A stretch of DNA of 64,000 bases from Xylocopilactobacillus apicola (GTDB taxonomy: Bacteria; Bacillota; Bacilli; Lactobacillales; Lactobacillaceae): positions 1,736,001-1,800,000 of the forward strand of contig NZ_AP026802.1 of NCBI RefSeq assembly GCF_033095985.1, given 5' to 3'. The position numbers and the translations under genes are program-made. The notes below the pieces were generated by a model. The model saw nothing but the letters and a program-made list of their open reading frames with translations, did no database searches and had not been told where the DNA came from. Position 1 is the stretch's first letter; each line of letters opens with the position of its first letter. Below are positions 27,246-36,248 of the stretch, piece after piece.

Positions 27246-29234
27246 TCATTTCTGCTCCAAAAATTGGAGAATCTCCTTAGCAATAAATGTGCCGTACTGC
27301 ACCGCCCCCGTTGGGGTCGGATGGGTTAAATCATCATACAACCAATCACGATGGTTGCCAACATGCTGATGCCAATCAATAATATGCATATTCGGATATT
27401 TTTTTGCCTCTTGCATAATAACCGCATTATTTGAATCTTGCCATGACCTGGTTGGAACATGATCGGTGATCCAAAAGACATCACGCTCAGCAGTGGCAAT
27501 TTGCATCGCCTGCTCAATTAAATCGGGCGTCAACGTCCCGTTTGTCCCCAAACCAATCACAATCGTCGAAGCAATCACGCCTTGCTCAGCTTTTTTCTTT
27601 AGAAGATCAGGTAAACTGCTGGCCTGCCGACTCACTACTGCATCAATTACAATCTTAGGGAAAATTTTGGTCAGATCTGCCTGCCCATCAAGCATCACAC
27701 TATCCCCGATTGCAGTCAGATTAGTCCTTTGAGCCAATTGAAGTTCAAATTGCGTCAGTCCATACTTCTCATATTCTTGATTCACCGGATTCTTTTTGGC
27801 AGCAAATGTTAAAGCACGCCGAGTCGATCGACTTACTGAACGTGAACGTTCCTGGTTTTTTTGTAATTGTTTTGCCTCACGATTTGCTTTTTGCGCATTC
27901 TTTTCAGCCAATTGATTATGAACTTTTTGGGCAGCAGCATTTTTCTTAATTTTGCGCGCCAAAGCTGTGTCATTGGGATTTTGAACTTTTGCAAAAACTG
28001 AGTACACATTGCTGCTAACACCCAACAAAACCAACGGTGCCAAAATCCAAAGACCGATTTTCCCCCGCAGCTTAAGGCCTTTTTGACCTTTAAAAACTAA
28101 AATATCTTTCAAATCAGCCTGGAAGTTTGACCAAGTAATTTTAGCAAAATATTGTTCGATAAAATAATACGAAAAAGCACTGATCACAAATATTATGAAT
28201 AACTCAACTATCGAATAAAGAAACGGATGTTTGGCGATCAGCTTGACCTTGCTCTCAAAGAAAATCAGCACCGGAAACTGATAAATATAGATTCCATAAC
28301 TAATTTTTCCCAAAAAGCTGCCTGTGCGCGTAGTTAAAATTCGGTTAAAACTGGCTCCAGGATGTGCGATAACCGCAACCAAGACCGTCGCCAAAGCTGA
28401 AAAAATCAGCATCCCATAATGATAGAGCCCACTTGATTGATCCCGCACGGTAAAAATCATCCCAAGCATTCCCAGTGCCGCAATCGCCCCAACGCTGTCG
28501 ATCAAAATGCGGCTTTCTCGTTTTAAATTGGGATTTAGCCGATTAACTGGCCAAACAAATGCCAAGGCACTACCTAAAAGAATCGAAAAAGCCCGCGTAT
28601 CAGTCCCATAATAAACTCGATTAATGTTAGCTGAACTATAAAGTAACGCCATTTCAAGTGCTGACAAAACTGCGAGTCCTAAAACAACAAGCGAACGTTT
28701 GCCATTTGTTTTCAGAAGCTTATACAGTAAAAAAATAACCAGCGGCCAGATCAAATAAAACTGCCCTTCAATTGAAAGGGTCCAAAGATGCGTAAATGGC
28801 GATTCATTGTCAGCAAATCTTTCGAAGTAAGATTGACCATTAAAGATCTGCCACCAATTATATAAATAACTCAAGTTAGTCAACACAATCTGCCAAAGCT
28901 TGGCAAGCAAATTACGTTGAAACAATAAAATATATGAGCTGCTAGCCAATAACATCGTTACTAATGCCGGATAAAGTCGCTTGGCCCGTCGAATAAAGAA
29001 TGCGCGGTAGTCAATATGATGAGTTCTTTGAACTTCGCGTATCAAAGAACCTGTAATCAGGTAGCCAGAGAGAACCATGAAAATTGGCACTCCCAAATAG
29101 CCACCCGGGAATATCTGCGGATTCAAATGATAAAAGATTATTAATAAGACTCCAATGGTTCTAAGACCATCAAAACCCGTGATATAAGTCGAAACACCGT
29201 TGGTCCTCTTAGTGCTTCTTGCTTTTTGCCCCAT
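27246..29234 (-). CDS. OatA-like peptidoglycan/polysaccharide O-acetyltransferase
   Basis: 662 residues. The N-terminal ~380 residues are an acyltransferase-3 domain with about ten membrane helices (conserved FDGLRTIGVLLIIFYH and LWTLSIEGQFYLIWP). After a basic, Lys/Gln-rich coiled linker comes a C-terminal extracellular SGNH domain with AIGDSVML (about residue 508), GTNG and DLTHPTPTG supplying Ser, Asn and Asp-His. This two-domain layout transfers acetyl groups to muramic acid (OatA) or wall glycans and gives lysozyme resistance. Only 2 nt separate its start from the obgE stop, so it is in the obgE operon. Confidence 0.9.
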   Translation of the reverse strand: MGQKARSTKRTNGVSTYITGFDGLRTIGVLLIIFYHLNPQIFPGGYLGVPIFMVLSGYLITGSLIREVQRTHHIDYRAFFIRRAKRLYPALVTMLLASSSYILLFQRNLLAKLWQIVLTNLSYLYNWWQIFNGQSYFERFADNESPFTHLWTLSIEGQFYLIWPLVIFLLYKLLKTNGKRSLVVLGLAVLSALEMALLYSSANINRVYYGTDTRAFSILLGSALAFVWPVNRLNPNLKRESRILIDSVGAIAALGMLGMIFTVRDQSSGLYHYGMLIFSALATVLVAVIAHPGASFNRILTTRTGSFLGKISYGIYIYQFPVLIFFESKVKLIAKHPFLYSIVELFIIFVISAFSYYFIEQYFAKITWSNFQADLKDILVFKGQKGLKLRGKIGLWILAPLVLLGVSSNVYSVFAKVQNPNDTALARKIKKNAAAQKVHNQLAEKNAQKANREAKQLQKNQERSRSVSRSTRRALTFAAKKNPVNQEYEKYGLTQFELQLAQRTNLTAIGDSVMLDGQADLTKIFPKIVIDAVVSRQASSLPDLLKKKAEQGVIASTIVIGLGTNGTLTPDLIEQAMQIATAERDVFWITDHVPTRSWQDSNNAVIMQEAKKYPNMHIIDWHQHVGNHRDWLYDDLTHPTPTGAVQYGTFIAKEILQFLEQK

Positions 29235-29236
29235 TC

Positions 29237-30529
29237 TTAATCTCTAAACTCCAGTTCAAAATCCTTAATCACAACCGTGTCACCATCTTGAACCCCAAAA
29301 TTACGCAACGCTTCATCAACACCCATTTTTCTTAACGAGCGCGCAAAACGCATCACGCCATCGTAGTAATCCAGATTAGAACGATCTAATAGTTTAATGA
29401 CTTTCTCACTCTCAAGCTCGTAACGCCCTTCATCCAACTTCGTAATTTTGAAGCCCTCTTCCTCTGGCGTAAATTTGTAATCCACGTGTTTAAGTGCTGA
29501 ATTTTTTTCTTCAACGACCCGTGGCACCTTCGACAACTCATTAAACATCGCCGCAACTAAGTCATCGATTCCCTTGTGAGTCTGATTAGATATTTCATAA
29601 ACTGTGAAGCGATCGCCGTATTTCGCAGTTAAAGATTGTTTAAACTGTGCTAACTTCTCCGCTGCCCCTGGAAGATCAGATTTAGTTCCCACGACAATTG
29701 TTGGCTTATTGGCAACATCTTCCCCATAAGTTTTCAGCTCCGCTTCAATTACTTCAAAATCTTCAAAAGCATCGCGCCCGTTTTCCGGATCTAAATCTAC
29801 TAAATGGACGAGCACTCGTGTTCGTTCGATATGGCGCAAGAAAACAAGGCCAAGGCCAACTCCTGTCGACGCTCCTTCAATAATTCCAGGGAGATCGGCA
29901 ATTACTAACTCTCTTCCATCTTTAAACTGCAAAACTCCAAGATTAGGTCTTAAAGTGGTAAAAGCATAAGCCGCAATTTTAGGCTTCGCACTTGTGACAA
30001 CCGAAAGAAATGTTGATTTTCCAACGGAAGGAAATCCAACTAAACCAACGTCTGCCAGCAACTTCATCTCTAAATAAAGTTCCCGTTCTTGGCCAGGTTC
30101 ACCGTTTTCTGCCACTTCGGGTGCTTGATGGGTTGAAGTGGCAAAATGAATATTCCCGCGGCCACCACGACCACCCGTTGCAACCACAACTTTTTGGCCT
30201 GCGTGCGTTAAATCTCCCAAAATTTCATGAGTGTTGGCATCTTTAATAATCGTCCCAATTGGCACCTGCAAAATTAAATCTTTACCACCATGGCCATACA
30301 TCGACTTAATTTGCCCGTCTTCGCCTTTTTCAGCTTTAAACTTGCGACGATATTTAAAATCCATTAAAGTCTTCAAGCCCGGATCGGCAACAGCGATAAT
30401 ATCACCGCCTTTGCCTCCGTCACCGCCAGCGGGACCGCCGTTGGGGACATATTTTTCGTGGCGAAAAGCAACTTTGCCGTTACCGCCGCTGCCAGCTACC
30501 ACTTTGATATAAGTTTCATCTACAAACAT
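29237..30529 (-). CDS. obgE: Obg-family GTPase ObgE
   Basis: 430 residues in three domains: the glycine-rich Obg fold (about 1-158, many GGxGG turns), a GTPase domain (G1 GFPSVGKST, G3 DLPGIIEGA, G4 TKSD) and a C-terminal OCT domain. It is an essential large-subunit ribosome assembly and stress factor. First gene of a four-gene run (obgE, acyltransferase, rnz, SDR). Confidence 0.97.
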   Translation of the reverse strand: MFVDETYIKVVAGSGGNGKVAFRHEKYVPNGGPAGGDGGKGGDIIAVADPGLKTLMDFKYRRKFKAEKGEDGQIKSMYGHGGKDLILQVPIGTIIKDANTHEILGDLTHAGQKVVVATGGRGGRGNIHFATSTHQAPEVAENGEPGQERELYLEMKLLADVGLVGFPSVGKSTFLSVVTSAKPKIAAYAFTTLRPNLGVLQFKDGRELVIADLPGIIEGASTGVGLGLVFLRHIERTRVLVHLVDLDPENGRDAFEDFEVIEAELKTYGEDVANKPTIVVGTKSDLPGAAEKLAQFKQSLTAKYGDRFTVYEISNQTHKGIDDLVAAMFNELSKVPRVVEEKNSALKHVDYKFTPEEEGFKITKLDEGRYELESEKVIKLLDRSNLDYYDGVMRFARSLRKMGVDEALRNFGVQDGDTVVIKDFELEFRD

Positions 30530-30587
30530 TTTCTAACCTCTTACTAAGTACTAAAGATATCCTATTTGCGGCCAAACTTCAAATAAC

Positions 30588-30613
30588 GAAAAAGGCGAGT
30601 AGATTCTCGCCTA
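30588..30613 (-). terminator. Terminator of the P-type ATPase gene
   Basis: Minus strand AGGCGAG, loop AATCTA, CTCGCCT, then TTTT, 7 nt after the stop. Confidence 0.85.
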
Positions 30614-30619
30614 ATTATG

Positions 30620-33292
30620 TTAGAAGAGCCGCTGAAATAATTTGACCACCTCAACAACTACTACCATTAAGATCGCTCCAGCCACGACTACGCCCCATTG
30701 AGCAAGATTCAAAGTAGTAACATGAAAAAGTCCGTTAAATCCAGGAATTAAAACCGTAACTCCTAGAAGAATTAAAGATATTAAGATTGACCAATTGAAG
30801 GTCTTATTCGCAAAAATATTAGCTTGGAAAATTGATTTCTGAAATGACTTAACATTAAATGCATGGAAAAGTTGAATTAAAGCTAATGTCACATAAGCCA
30901 TCGTTTGCGCATCTCCGTGAATCAACGCTGGATCTGAGTGAACTGGAAATTGGATTGCCCAATAGTAAACCCCAAGCGTTATCGCAGCTTCCACAATTCC
31001 TTGGTAAATTATCGCTGGTAAAACGCCACCGGTAAAGAACGTCGAATTTCTCCCTCGTGGCTTTTGGTCCATGATGCCTTTTTCCATTGGCTCCACTCCG
31101 AGGGCAATTGCTGGAAAAGTATCAGTTACTAAATTGATCCACAACAGCTGAACCGGAGCTAAAACATCCCAGCCCATTAAAGTTAAAACAAAAATGGTTA
31201 TTACTTCACCAAGGTTAGCCGACATTAAGTACTGAATTGCCTTTTGGATATTGGCAAAAACCTTCCGGCCTTCTTTGACCGCTTGAACGATCGTGGCAAA
31301 ATTATCATCTGCAAGTACAAGATCACTAGCTCCTTTTGAGACTTCGGTCCCAGTAATTCCCATGCCAATGCCAATATCAGCTGCTTTTAAAGCAGGCGCG
31401 TCGTTAACGCCGTCTCCCGTCATTGCAACAACTTTATTTTTAGCCTGCCAAGATTTAACAATACGAACCTTATCAGCTGGATTAACTCGCGCATAAACCG
31501 AGTATTGTTCAATTTTATCTGCTAATTCTTCATCACTAAGCTGGCTTAACTCGCTACCAGTGATCACGGCGTCTTTGGCATCATCAGAAACAATTCCTAA
31601 ACGTTTAGCAATCGCCTGGGCGGTGATCTGGTGATCCCCTGTAATCATCACCGTTCTAATTCCGGCATGTTTAGCCTGAGCTACTGCATCCTTAGCCTCT
31701 GGGCGCTCAGGATCAATCATCCCAACCATCCCAGCAAATACGAGCTCATTTTCAATCGTTTCAGAATTAATGGGCGAAGGCATCTGATCAACTACTTTAT
31801 AAGCAAAACCTAGAACTCGCAAGGCTTGCTCTGCCATCTCGCGGTTAACAGCTAAAATTTCTTCCCGATCAGCTTCCGTCAAATCAAAAAGTTCGTTATT
31901 TTTGAGATATTTCGTACAACGTTTTAGCACCAAATCAGGCGCACCTTTGGTCATCACCAAATTGGCGTTATCGCCAAAGCGATTCATAGACGTCATCATC
32001 TTGCGATCTGAATCAAAAGGCAGATCATTAAATCTTGGGGTTGTCTTTAACTCATCTTGGATATAGAAATCATTTTTCAGACCAAAATCGATCAGCGCCG
32101 TTTCCGTCGGATCGCCGAGAATTTTGCCATCGGCTGCAATTTGAGCATCGTTAGCGAAATTCATCACTCTTAAAGTCATATCCTGACGATCAATTGGAGC
32201 GTCGCTATTTAAAAGCTCACGATTGGTATAAATTTTTTCGACCGTCATTTGATTCATCGTCAAAGTTCCGGTTTTGTCAGAACCAATCACATCCGTACTC
32301 CCGAGTGTTTCCACTGCGGGCAGTTTACGAATAATTGCGTGATGTTTAGCAAGATTTTGGGTCCCGAGTGCCAAAATTATTGTAACAATCGCTGGCAGTC
32401 CTTCAGGAATTGCTGCTACTGCAATTGAAATCGCGATAATTAATAAATTAATCACGCTGGCTTCGTGCTTACTGAGACCGATTAGGAAAATGACAACCGA
32501 AATTACCAAAATAAGATAAGTTAAAACTTTCCCGAGTTGAGAAAGATTGCGCTGAAGCGGCGTAATATTTTCCTTTGCTCCTTCAATCATTGACGCAATT
32601 TGACCGATTTCAGTGTTCATTCCCGTGTTAACTACGATCCCGGTGCCCCGACCAAAAGTAACATTAGTCCCCGCAAAAGCCATATCAGCTTGATCACCTA
32701 ACGCTACGTCATCTTCATTGATGGTCGTCGCTAATTTCTGAACCGAAATCGATTCCCCCGTTAGAGACGATTCTTCAATTTTTAAAGTCGAGGTTTCATA
32801 CAGCCGAAGATCAGCTGGCACAACATCTCCAGCTTCCAGTGCAACGATATCGCCTGGTACCAATTCCGTGCTATCGATCTCATGAATCACTCCGTCGCGT
32901 TTAACCCGCGCCTTGGGGGTCGACATTTTTTTCAGCGCATCGATTGCCCCTTCCGCTTTTGATTCTTGAAAAACGCCAAACAGCGCATTTAAAATCACGA
33001 CAGCCAAAATGATCACAGCATCAGCCCATTCATGAGCGACAAAACCTGCAACTAAGGCGGCAACCATCAAAACAATGATCATAAAATCTTTGAACTGATC
33101 AACAAACATCTCCAGATAGGTCTTTTGGTGACCCGCCTGAATTTCATTTTTTCCATATTTCATCTGTAAACGCTGAACTTGCGTTTTACTGATTCCATCA
33201 TAAGAAGTGCGATACTCTTCTATTAAATCTTCAACCGAAATCGCATAAAATTTTTTCCTTTTTTCTGGCTTAATCTCCAAAATTTCCTCCAA
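30620..33292 (-). CDS. P-type cation-transporting ATPase (P2A, Ca2+/Mn2+ type)
   Basis: 890 residues. An N-terminal cation-ATPase domain is followed by ten predicted membrane helices. The actuator TGE is at 178-180, the membrane motif PEGLP at 296-300 is typical of calcium/manganese pumps, the phosphorylated Asp is 339 in SDKTGT, and TGDGVND forms the hinge. The C-terminal six-helix domain is complete. It resembles Lactococcus YoaB and the PMR1 group. The leader looks like a yybP-ykoY manganese riboswitch, so export of Mn2+ (or Ca2+) when Mn2+ is high is the likely job. Confidence 0.93.
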   Translation of the reverse strand: MEEILEIKPEKRKKFYAISVEDLIEEYRTSYDGISKTQVQRLQMKYGKNEIQAGHQKTYLEMFVDQFKDFMIIVLMVAALVAGFVAHEWADAVIILAVVILNALFGVFQESKAEGAIDALKKMSTPKARVKRDGVIHEIDSTELVPGDIVALEAGDVVPADLRLYETSTLKIEESSLTGESISVQKLATTINEDDVALGDQADMAFAGTNVTFGRGTGIVVNTGMNTEIGQIASMIEGAKENITPLQRNLSQLGKVLTYLILVISVVIFLIGLSKHEASVINLLIIAISIAVAAIPEGLPAIVTIILALGTQNLAKHHAIIRKLPAVETLGSTDVIGSDKTGTLTMNQMTVEKIYTNRELLNSDAPIDRQDMTLRVMNFANDAQIAADGKILGDPTETALIDFGLKNDFYIQDELKTTPRFNDLPFDSDRKMMTSMNRFGDNANLVMTKGAPDLVLKRCTKYLKNNELFDLTEADREEILAVNREMAEQALRVLGFAYKVVDQMPSPINSETIENELVFAGMVGMIDPERPEAKDAVAQAKHAGIRTVMITGDHQITAQAIAKRLGIVSDDAKDAVITGSELSQLSDEELADKIEQYSVYARVNPADKVRIVKSWQAKNKVVAMTGDGVNDAPALKAADIGIGMGITGTEVSKGASDLVLADDNFATIVQAVKEGRKVFANIQKAIQYLMSANLGEVITIFVLTLMGWDVLAPVQLLWINLVTDTFPAIALGVEPMEKGIMDQKPRGRNSTFFTGGVLPAIIYQGIVEAAITLGVYYWAIQFPVHSDPALIHGDAQTMAYVTLALIQLFHAFNVKSFQKSIFQANIFANKTFNWSILISLILLGVTVLIPGFNGLFHVTTLNLAQWGVVVAGAILMVVVVEVVKLFQRLF

Positions 33293-33299
33293 AGAATAA

Positions 33300-33392
33300 A
33301 AAGAGACCTATTGCTTATTGCCATAAGTCTCACAGTTTATAACAGTCCGGGGGCAAGAACTGCTGCAACAAATATCTCCCCTTGGTCGCTTA
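33300..33392 (-). promoter_or_regulatory. Probable yybP-ykoY (manganese) riboswitch with terminator hairpin
   Basis: On the minus strand the leader contains AAGGGGAGAT (around 33374-33383), CTTGCCCCCGG, then CTGTGAGACTTAT (33323-33336). It ends with a hairpin GAGACTTAT...ATAGGTCTC followed by five T (33298-33332). The GGGGAG loop and the GUGAGAC loop are the two conserved metal-binding loops of the yybP-ykoY class, which activates Mn2+ efflux genes. The first loop here is GGGGAGAT rather than the more common GGGGAGTA. Gene context supports the call. Confidence 0.75.
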
Positions 33393-33447
33393 AGAACACT
33401 TACAACAAAAATTTAAATTTACCTTGCGGCCATTTATGAAAATTATA

Positions 33448-34524
33448 TCAAAGTTTTTCTTTTTTGCTAAATTTTTCGTAGCCCGTCATCAAATCTTCGA
33501 AAAATTGCTCAGCTCCAAAATGATCTCTTGCATAAGTACGACTGTTTTGTCCAAGCTGGGAAAGTCGTTCAACTCCCATTTGATAAGCCTGACTCAGTCC
33601 TTTTTCAATGCCCTCTTGACTGTTATTAACAACAATTCCCTTATCAGCATCCGGGATCAATTGCGATGTGACTGAAAGTTCAGTCATCAAAACTGGCACT
33701 GCATTGTTCGCTGCTTCTAAAAATACCAGCGGGAAACCTTCGCTTTTTGAAACAATCAACGCTAAATCCATTTGACAATATAGTTCATTGATCGCTCTCT
33801 GATCTAACGCCCCGTAAAATTGAACCTGCTCAGTTAGCTCATTTTCTGCTACCAAATTATTCAATTCATCTTTTAAGTCGCCCGCTCCAACCACATGTAA
33901 GAAAATGTGCGGATTATTAAGATGGGCCAAAGCTTTAATTAAGCGCGCGTGGCCCTTGACCGGATGCAATCTCGCCACTATTATAACCTGCATGAAATCG
34001 TGCTTGATTTTTGCTGGCACCTCCGCTGAAAAATCAATTGCGTTAATTATTTGACTAATCTTATCTGCTGGAATTTTGAGCTTCAAAAGCTCCTCTTTTA
34101 ACTCCGTTGACACCACAAAAAGTCCGTCAGCACGCCGTAAACTCGCTAAATTTAATTTAGTTTGAATCTTACCTTTTAGCCCACCGCCCAAAAAATCATA
34201 ACGGGGATCGCTGTGGACTGTAACAACTCGCGGGCAAAAAAGCTTCTTTTGCTGGAGTCCGACTAAAAAATTAGCTCTCGGCCCATGAGTTTGCACTAAA
34301 TCAAAGCGCTTCTCATTTAGATATTTGATCCATTCTTCAGGTTTTCTTTGATTCACAACTTGATATTTAAGTCCGTTTTCTCTCGCTGCCTTTGCAACAG
34401 TTGAGTCAGTAAACAATATTAATTCATTATCAACTTGATGTTTTTTTAAAACTCGAGCCTGAAAAATCAAGTGAGTCAGCGCTCCACCCGTTTCTTGACC
34501 TGCATTAATGTTCGCGATTTTCAA
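33448..34524 (-). CDS. Glycosyltransferase family 4
   Basis: 358 residues, GT-B fold: N-terminal Glyco_transf_4 half with a glycine-rich loop (GGALTHLIFQ near residue 13), C-terminal GT1-type half with VARLHPVKGH and the retaining-GT signature EGFPLVFLEAANNAVPV. It transfers a sugar from a nucleotide donor to a wall or capsular polysaccharide precursor on the cytoplasmic side. Donor and acceptor cannot be read from the sequence. Its start overlaps the end of the epimerase gene by about 20 nt. Confidence 0.9.
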   Translation of the reverse strand: MKIANINAGQETGGALTHLIFQARVLKKHQVDNELILFTDSTVAKAARENGLKYQVVNQRKPEEWIKYLNEKRFDLVQTHGPRANFLVGLQQKKLFCPRVVTVHSDPRYDFLGGGLKGKIQTKLNLASLRRADGLFVVSTELKEELLKLKIPADKISQIINAIDFSAEVPAKIKHDFMQVIIVARLHPVKGHARLIKALAHLNNPHIFLHVVGAGDLKDELNNLVAENELTEQVQFYGALDQRAINELYCQMDLALIVSKSEGFPLVFLEAANNAVPVLMTELSVTSQLIPDADKGIVVNNSQEGIEKGLSQAYQMGVERLSQLGQNSRTYARDHFGAEQFFEDLMTGYEKFSKKEKL

Positions 34525-35452
34525 GTAAATATTCCCAATATTTTCTAAGACCCGTTTTAAGGTCTACTTTAGCAACTAATCCTAAATCATTTAACTTCGA
34601 CGGATCACCGTATGAATACTTGATATCGCCCTTTCGCTCAGGCAAAACATCTTTTTTCAGTTTGTGACCAGTAATATCTTCAATGATCGTAATCACTTCA
34701 TTTAAGGTTGCTTTTTGACCAGTCCCAATATTGACAACTTCGCCTAATGCACGTGAATCTTCTAGCAAAGCCAAAATGCAATTAACAACGTCAGTTACAT
34801 ATGTAAAATCGCGAACTTGCTCTCCGTCACCAAACTGCTTAAAACTCTTGTCGTTCATCAAGCAATCCGTAATAATAGAAAGGACACCTGAATAAGGAGA
34901 TTTGGGATTTTGCTTCGGGCCATAAATATTAAACAGCCTGACTGCGACTGTCGGCATTCCATAAAGATTATGATAATTGATGACATTTCGTTCAGTACTG
35001 TATTTATCAACTGCATATTGGGTTGCCGGTTCCACTGGCGATAACTCGTTTTTAGGAACTCCTGCTAAATTACCATAAACGGCTGCTGAAGAAATAAACA
35101 GCAAATTCTTCAAAGGTAATTTTTCTTTGCGTAGATGTTCTAAAATGTTAAAATTTGCTTCAGCATTCACTGCATGAGTGCGCCCAGGTTCGGCAATGCT
35201 ATCTGCGACACTTGCCACTGCACCGACCAACAAAATATAATCAAATTTTTCTTGATCCAAAAGATCATTAATAAAATCATGATCAGTAATTGAATGTTTT
35301 AGAAAATGTAATTGATCACTTTGATTTAAATTTTGAACTTGACCCATCGAAAGGTCGTCCACCACAACAACTGTTTGTCCTTGTGCGAGTAATGTATTTG
35401 CAATTGTAGAGCCAATAAAACCTGCTCCGCCAGTTATTAAATATTTTGCCAA
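34505..35452 (-). CDS. NAD-dependent sugar-nucleotide epimerase/dehydratase
   Basis: About 315 residues, extended SDR: Rossmann motif GGAGFIG near the N-terminus, SSAAVYG, and catalytic YAVDK. It is close to UDP-glucose/UDP-GlcNAc 4-epimerases and probably supplies a nucleotide sugar to the adjacent glycosyltransferases. The start is uncertain. An ATG at 35467 abuts AAAGG with no spacing, whereas TTG at 35452 gives the family-typical MAKYLITGG start and a usable distance, so the latter is listed. Confidence 0.88.
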   Translation of the reverse strand: MAKYLITGGAGFIGSTIANTLLAQGQTVVVVDDLSMGQVQNLNQSDQLHFLKHSITDHDFINDLLDQEKFDYILLVGAVASVADSIAEPGRTHAVNAEANFNILEHLRKEKLPLKNLLFISSAAVYGNLAGVPKNELSPVEPATQYAVDKYSTERNVINYHNLYGMPTVAVRLFNIYGPKQNPKSPYSGVLSIITDCLMNDKSFKQFGDGEQVRDFTYVTDVVNCILALLEDSRALGEVVNIGTGQKATLNEVITIIEDITGHKLKKDVLPERKGDIKYSYGDPSKLNDLGLVAKVDLKTGLRKYWEYLLENREH

Positions 35453-35519
35453 TTTAATTAATCCCATCCTTTAAGATATTAATATTGTAGCATTCCAGAA
35501 AGGTCGAAAAAATATATCA

Positions 35520-36248
35520 ATGAAAATACAAAAAATTTTAAACTTTAATTTTGTCAGTGCCACCAATCAAGAATTCGATTCAGTTTTAGTAAAACGTCTT
35601 GAAGACCGTCAAAATACTTTTGTTGTTACTGCAAACCCCGAAATTGTCATGTACGCCAGAAGCCATCCTGAATTCGCCAAATTAATTAGCAAATCAACTT
35701 ATTTAACGCCAGACGGAATTGGAATCATTTATGCTGGCAAACAACTAAAAACACCGTTAAATGAGCGAATTACTGGCTACGATACATTCTTGTATCTCTT
35801 GCAGGTTGCCCAGGAAAAACACCTCAAAGTTTTGTTTTACGGAGCTAAACCTGAAGTAATCGCAGCCCTTGAGCAAAAAATCAAAACCGAATATCCCAAT
35901 ATTCAAATTGCTGGAGCTTTTGATGGATACTTGTCAGATTCCACTCCTGTTATTGAATGCATCAAAAATACTCAACCCGAACTCGTCTTTGTCGCTCTTG
36001 GTTCGCCTAAGCAAGAGGAGTTTATCGACCAAAATTTGACGCTCACAACTGCAATTTGGCTTGGAATTGGCGGGAGTTTTGACGCATTTACGGGCAAAGT
36101 AAAACGAGCTCCTAAAATCATTCAAAAAATTAATTTAGAATGGCTCTATCGGCTCGTTACTAATCCACGGCGTTTCAAACGATACTTAGCAATTCCTCGT
36201 TTCATGCGAGTGGTCAAACAAGCTAAGCGAGATGCTGCTCCAAAGTAA
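35520..36248 (+). CDS. WecG/TagA/CpsF-family glycosyltransferase (GT26)
   Basis: 242 residues. Family marks are the TANPEIVMYAR segment, the Asp in LTPDGIGIIYAGK and ALGSPKQEEFI. TagA-type enzymes add ManNAc to lipid-linked GlcNAc in teichoic-acid linkage-unit synthesis, and CpsF members act on capsule. It is the only gene of the polysaccharide locus on the plus strand, divergent from the epimerase gene. Its last 26 nt overlap the end of the convergent GT2 gene. Confidence 0.9.
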   Translation: MKIQKILNFNFVSATNQEFDSVLVKRLEDRQNTFVVTANPEIVMYARSHPEFAKLISKSTYLTPDGIGIIYAGKQLKTPLNERITGYDTFLYLLQVAQEKHLKVLFYGAKPEVIAALEQKIKTEYPNIQIAGAFDGYLSDSTPVIECIKNTQPELVFVALGSPKQEEFIDQNLTLTTAIWLGIGGSFDAFTGKVKRAPKIIQKINLEWLYRLVTNPRRFKRYLAIPRFMRVVKQAKRDAAPK

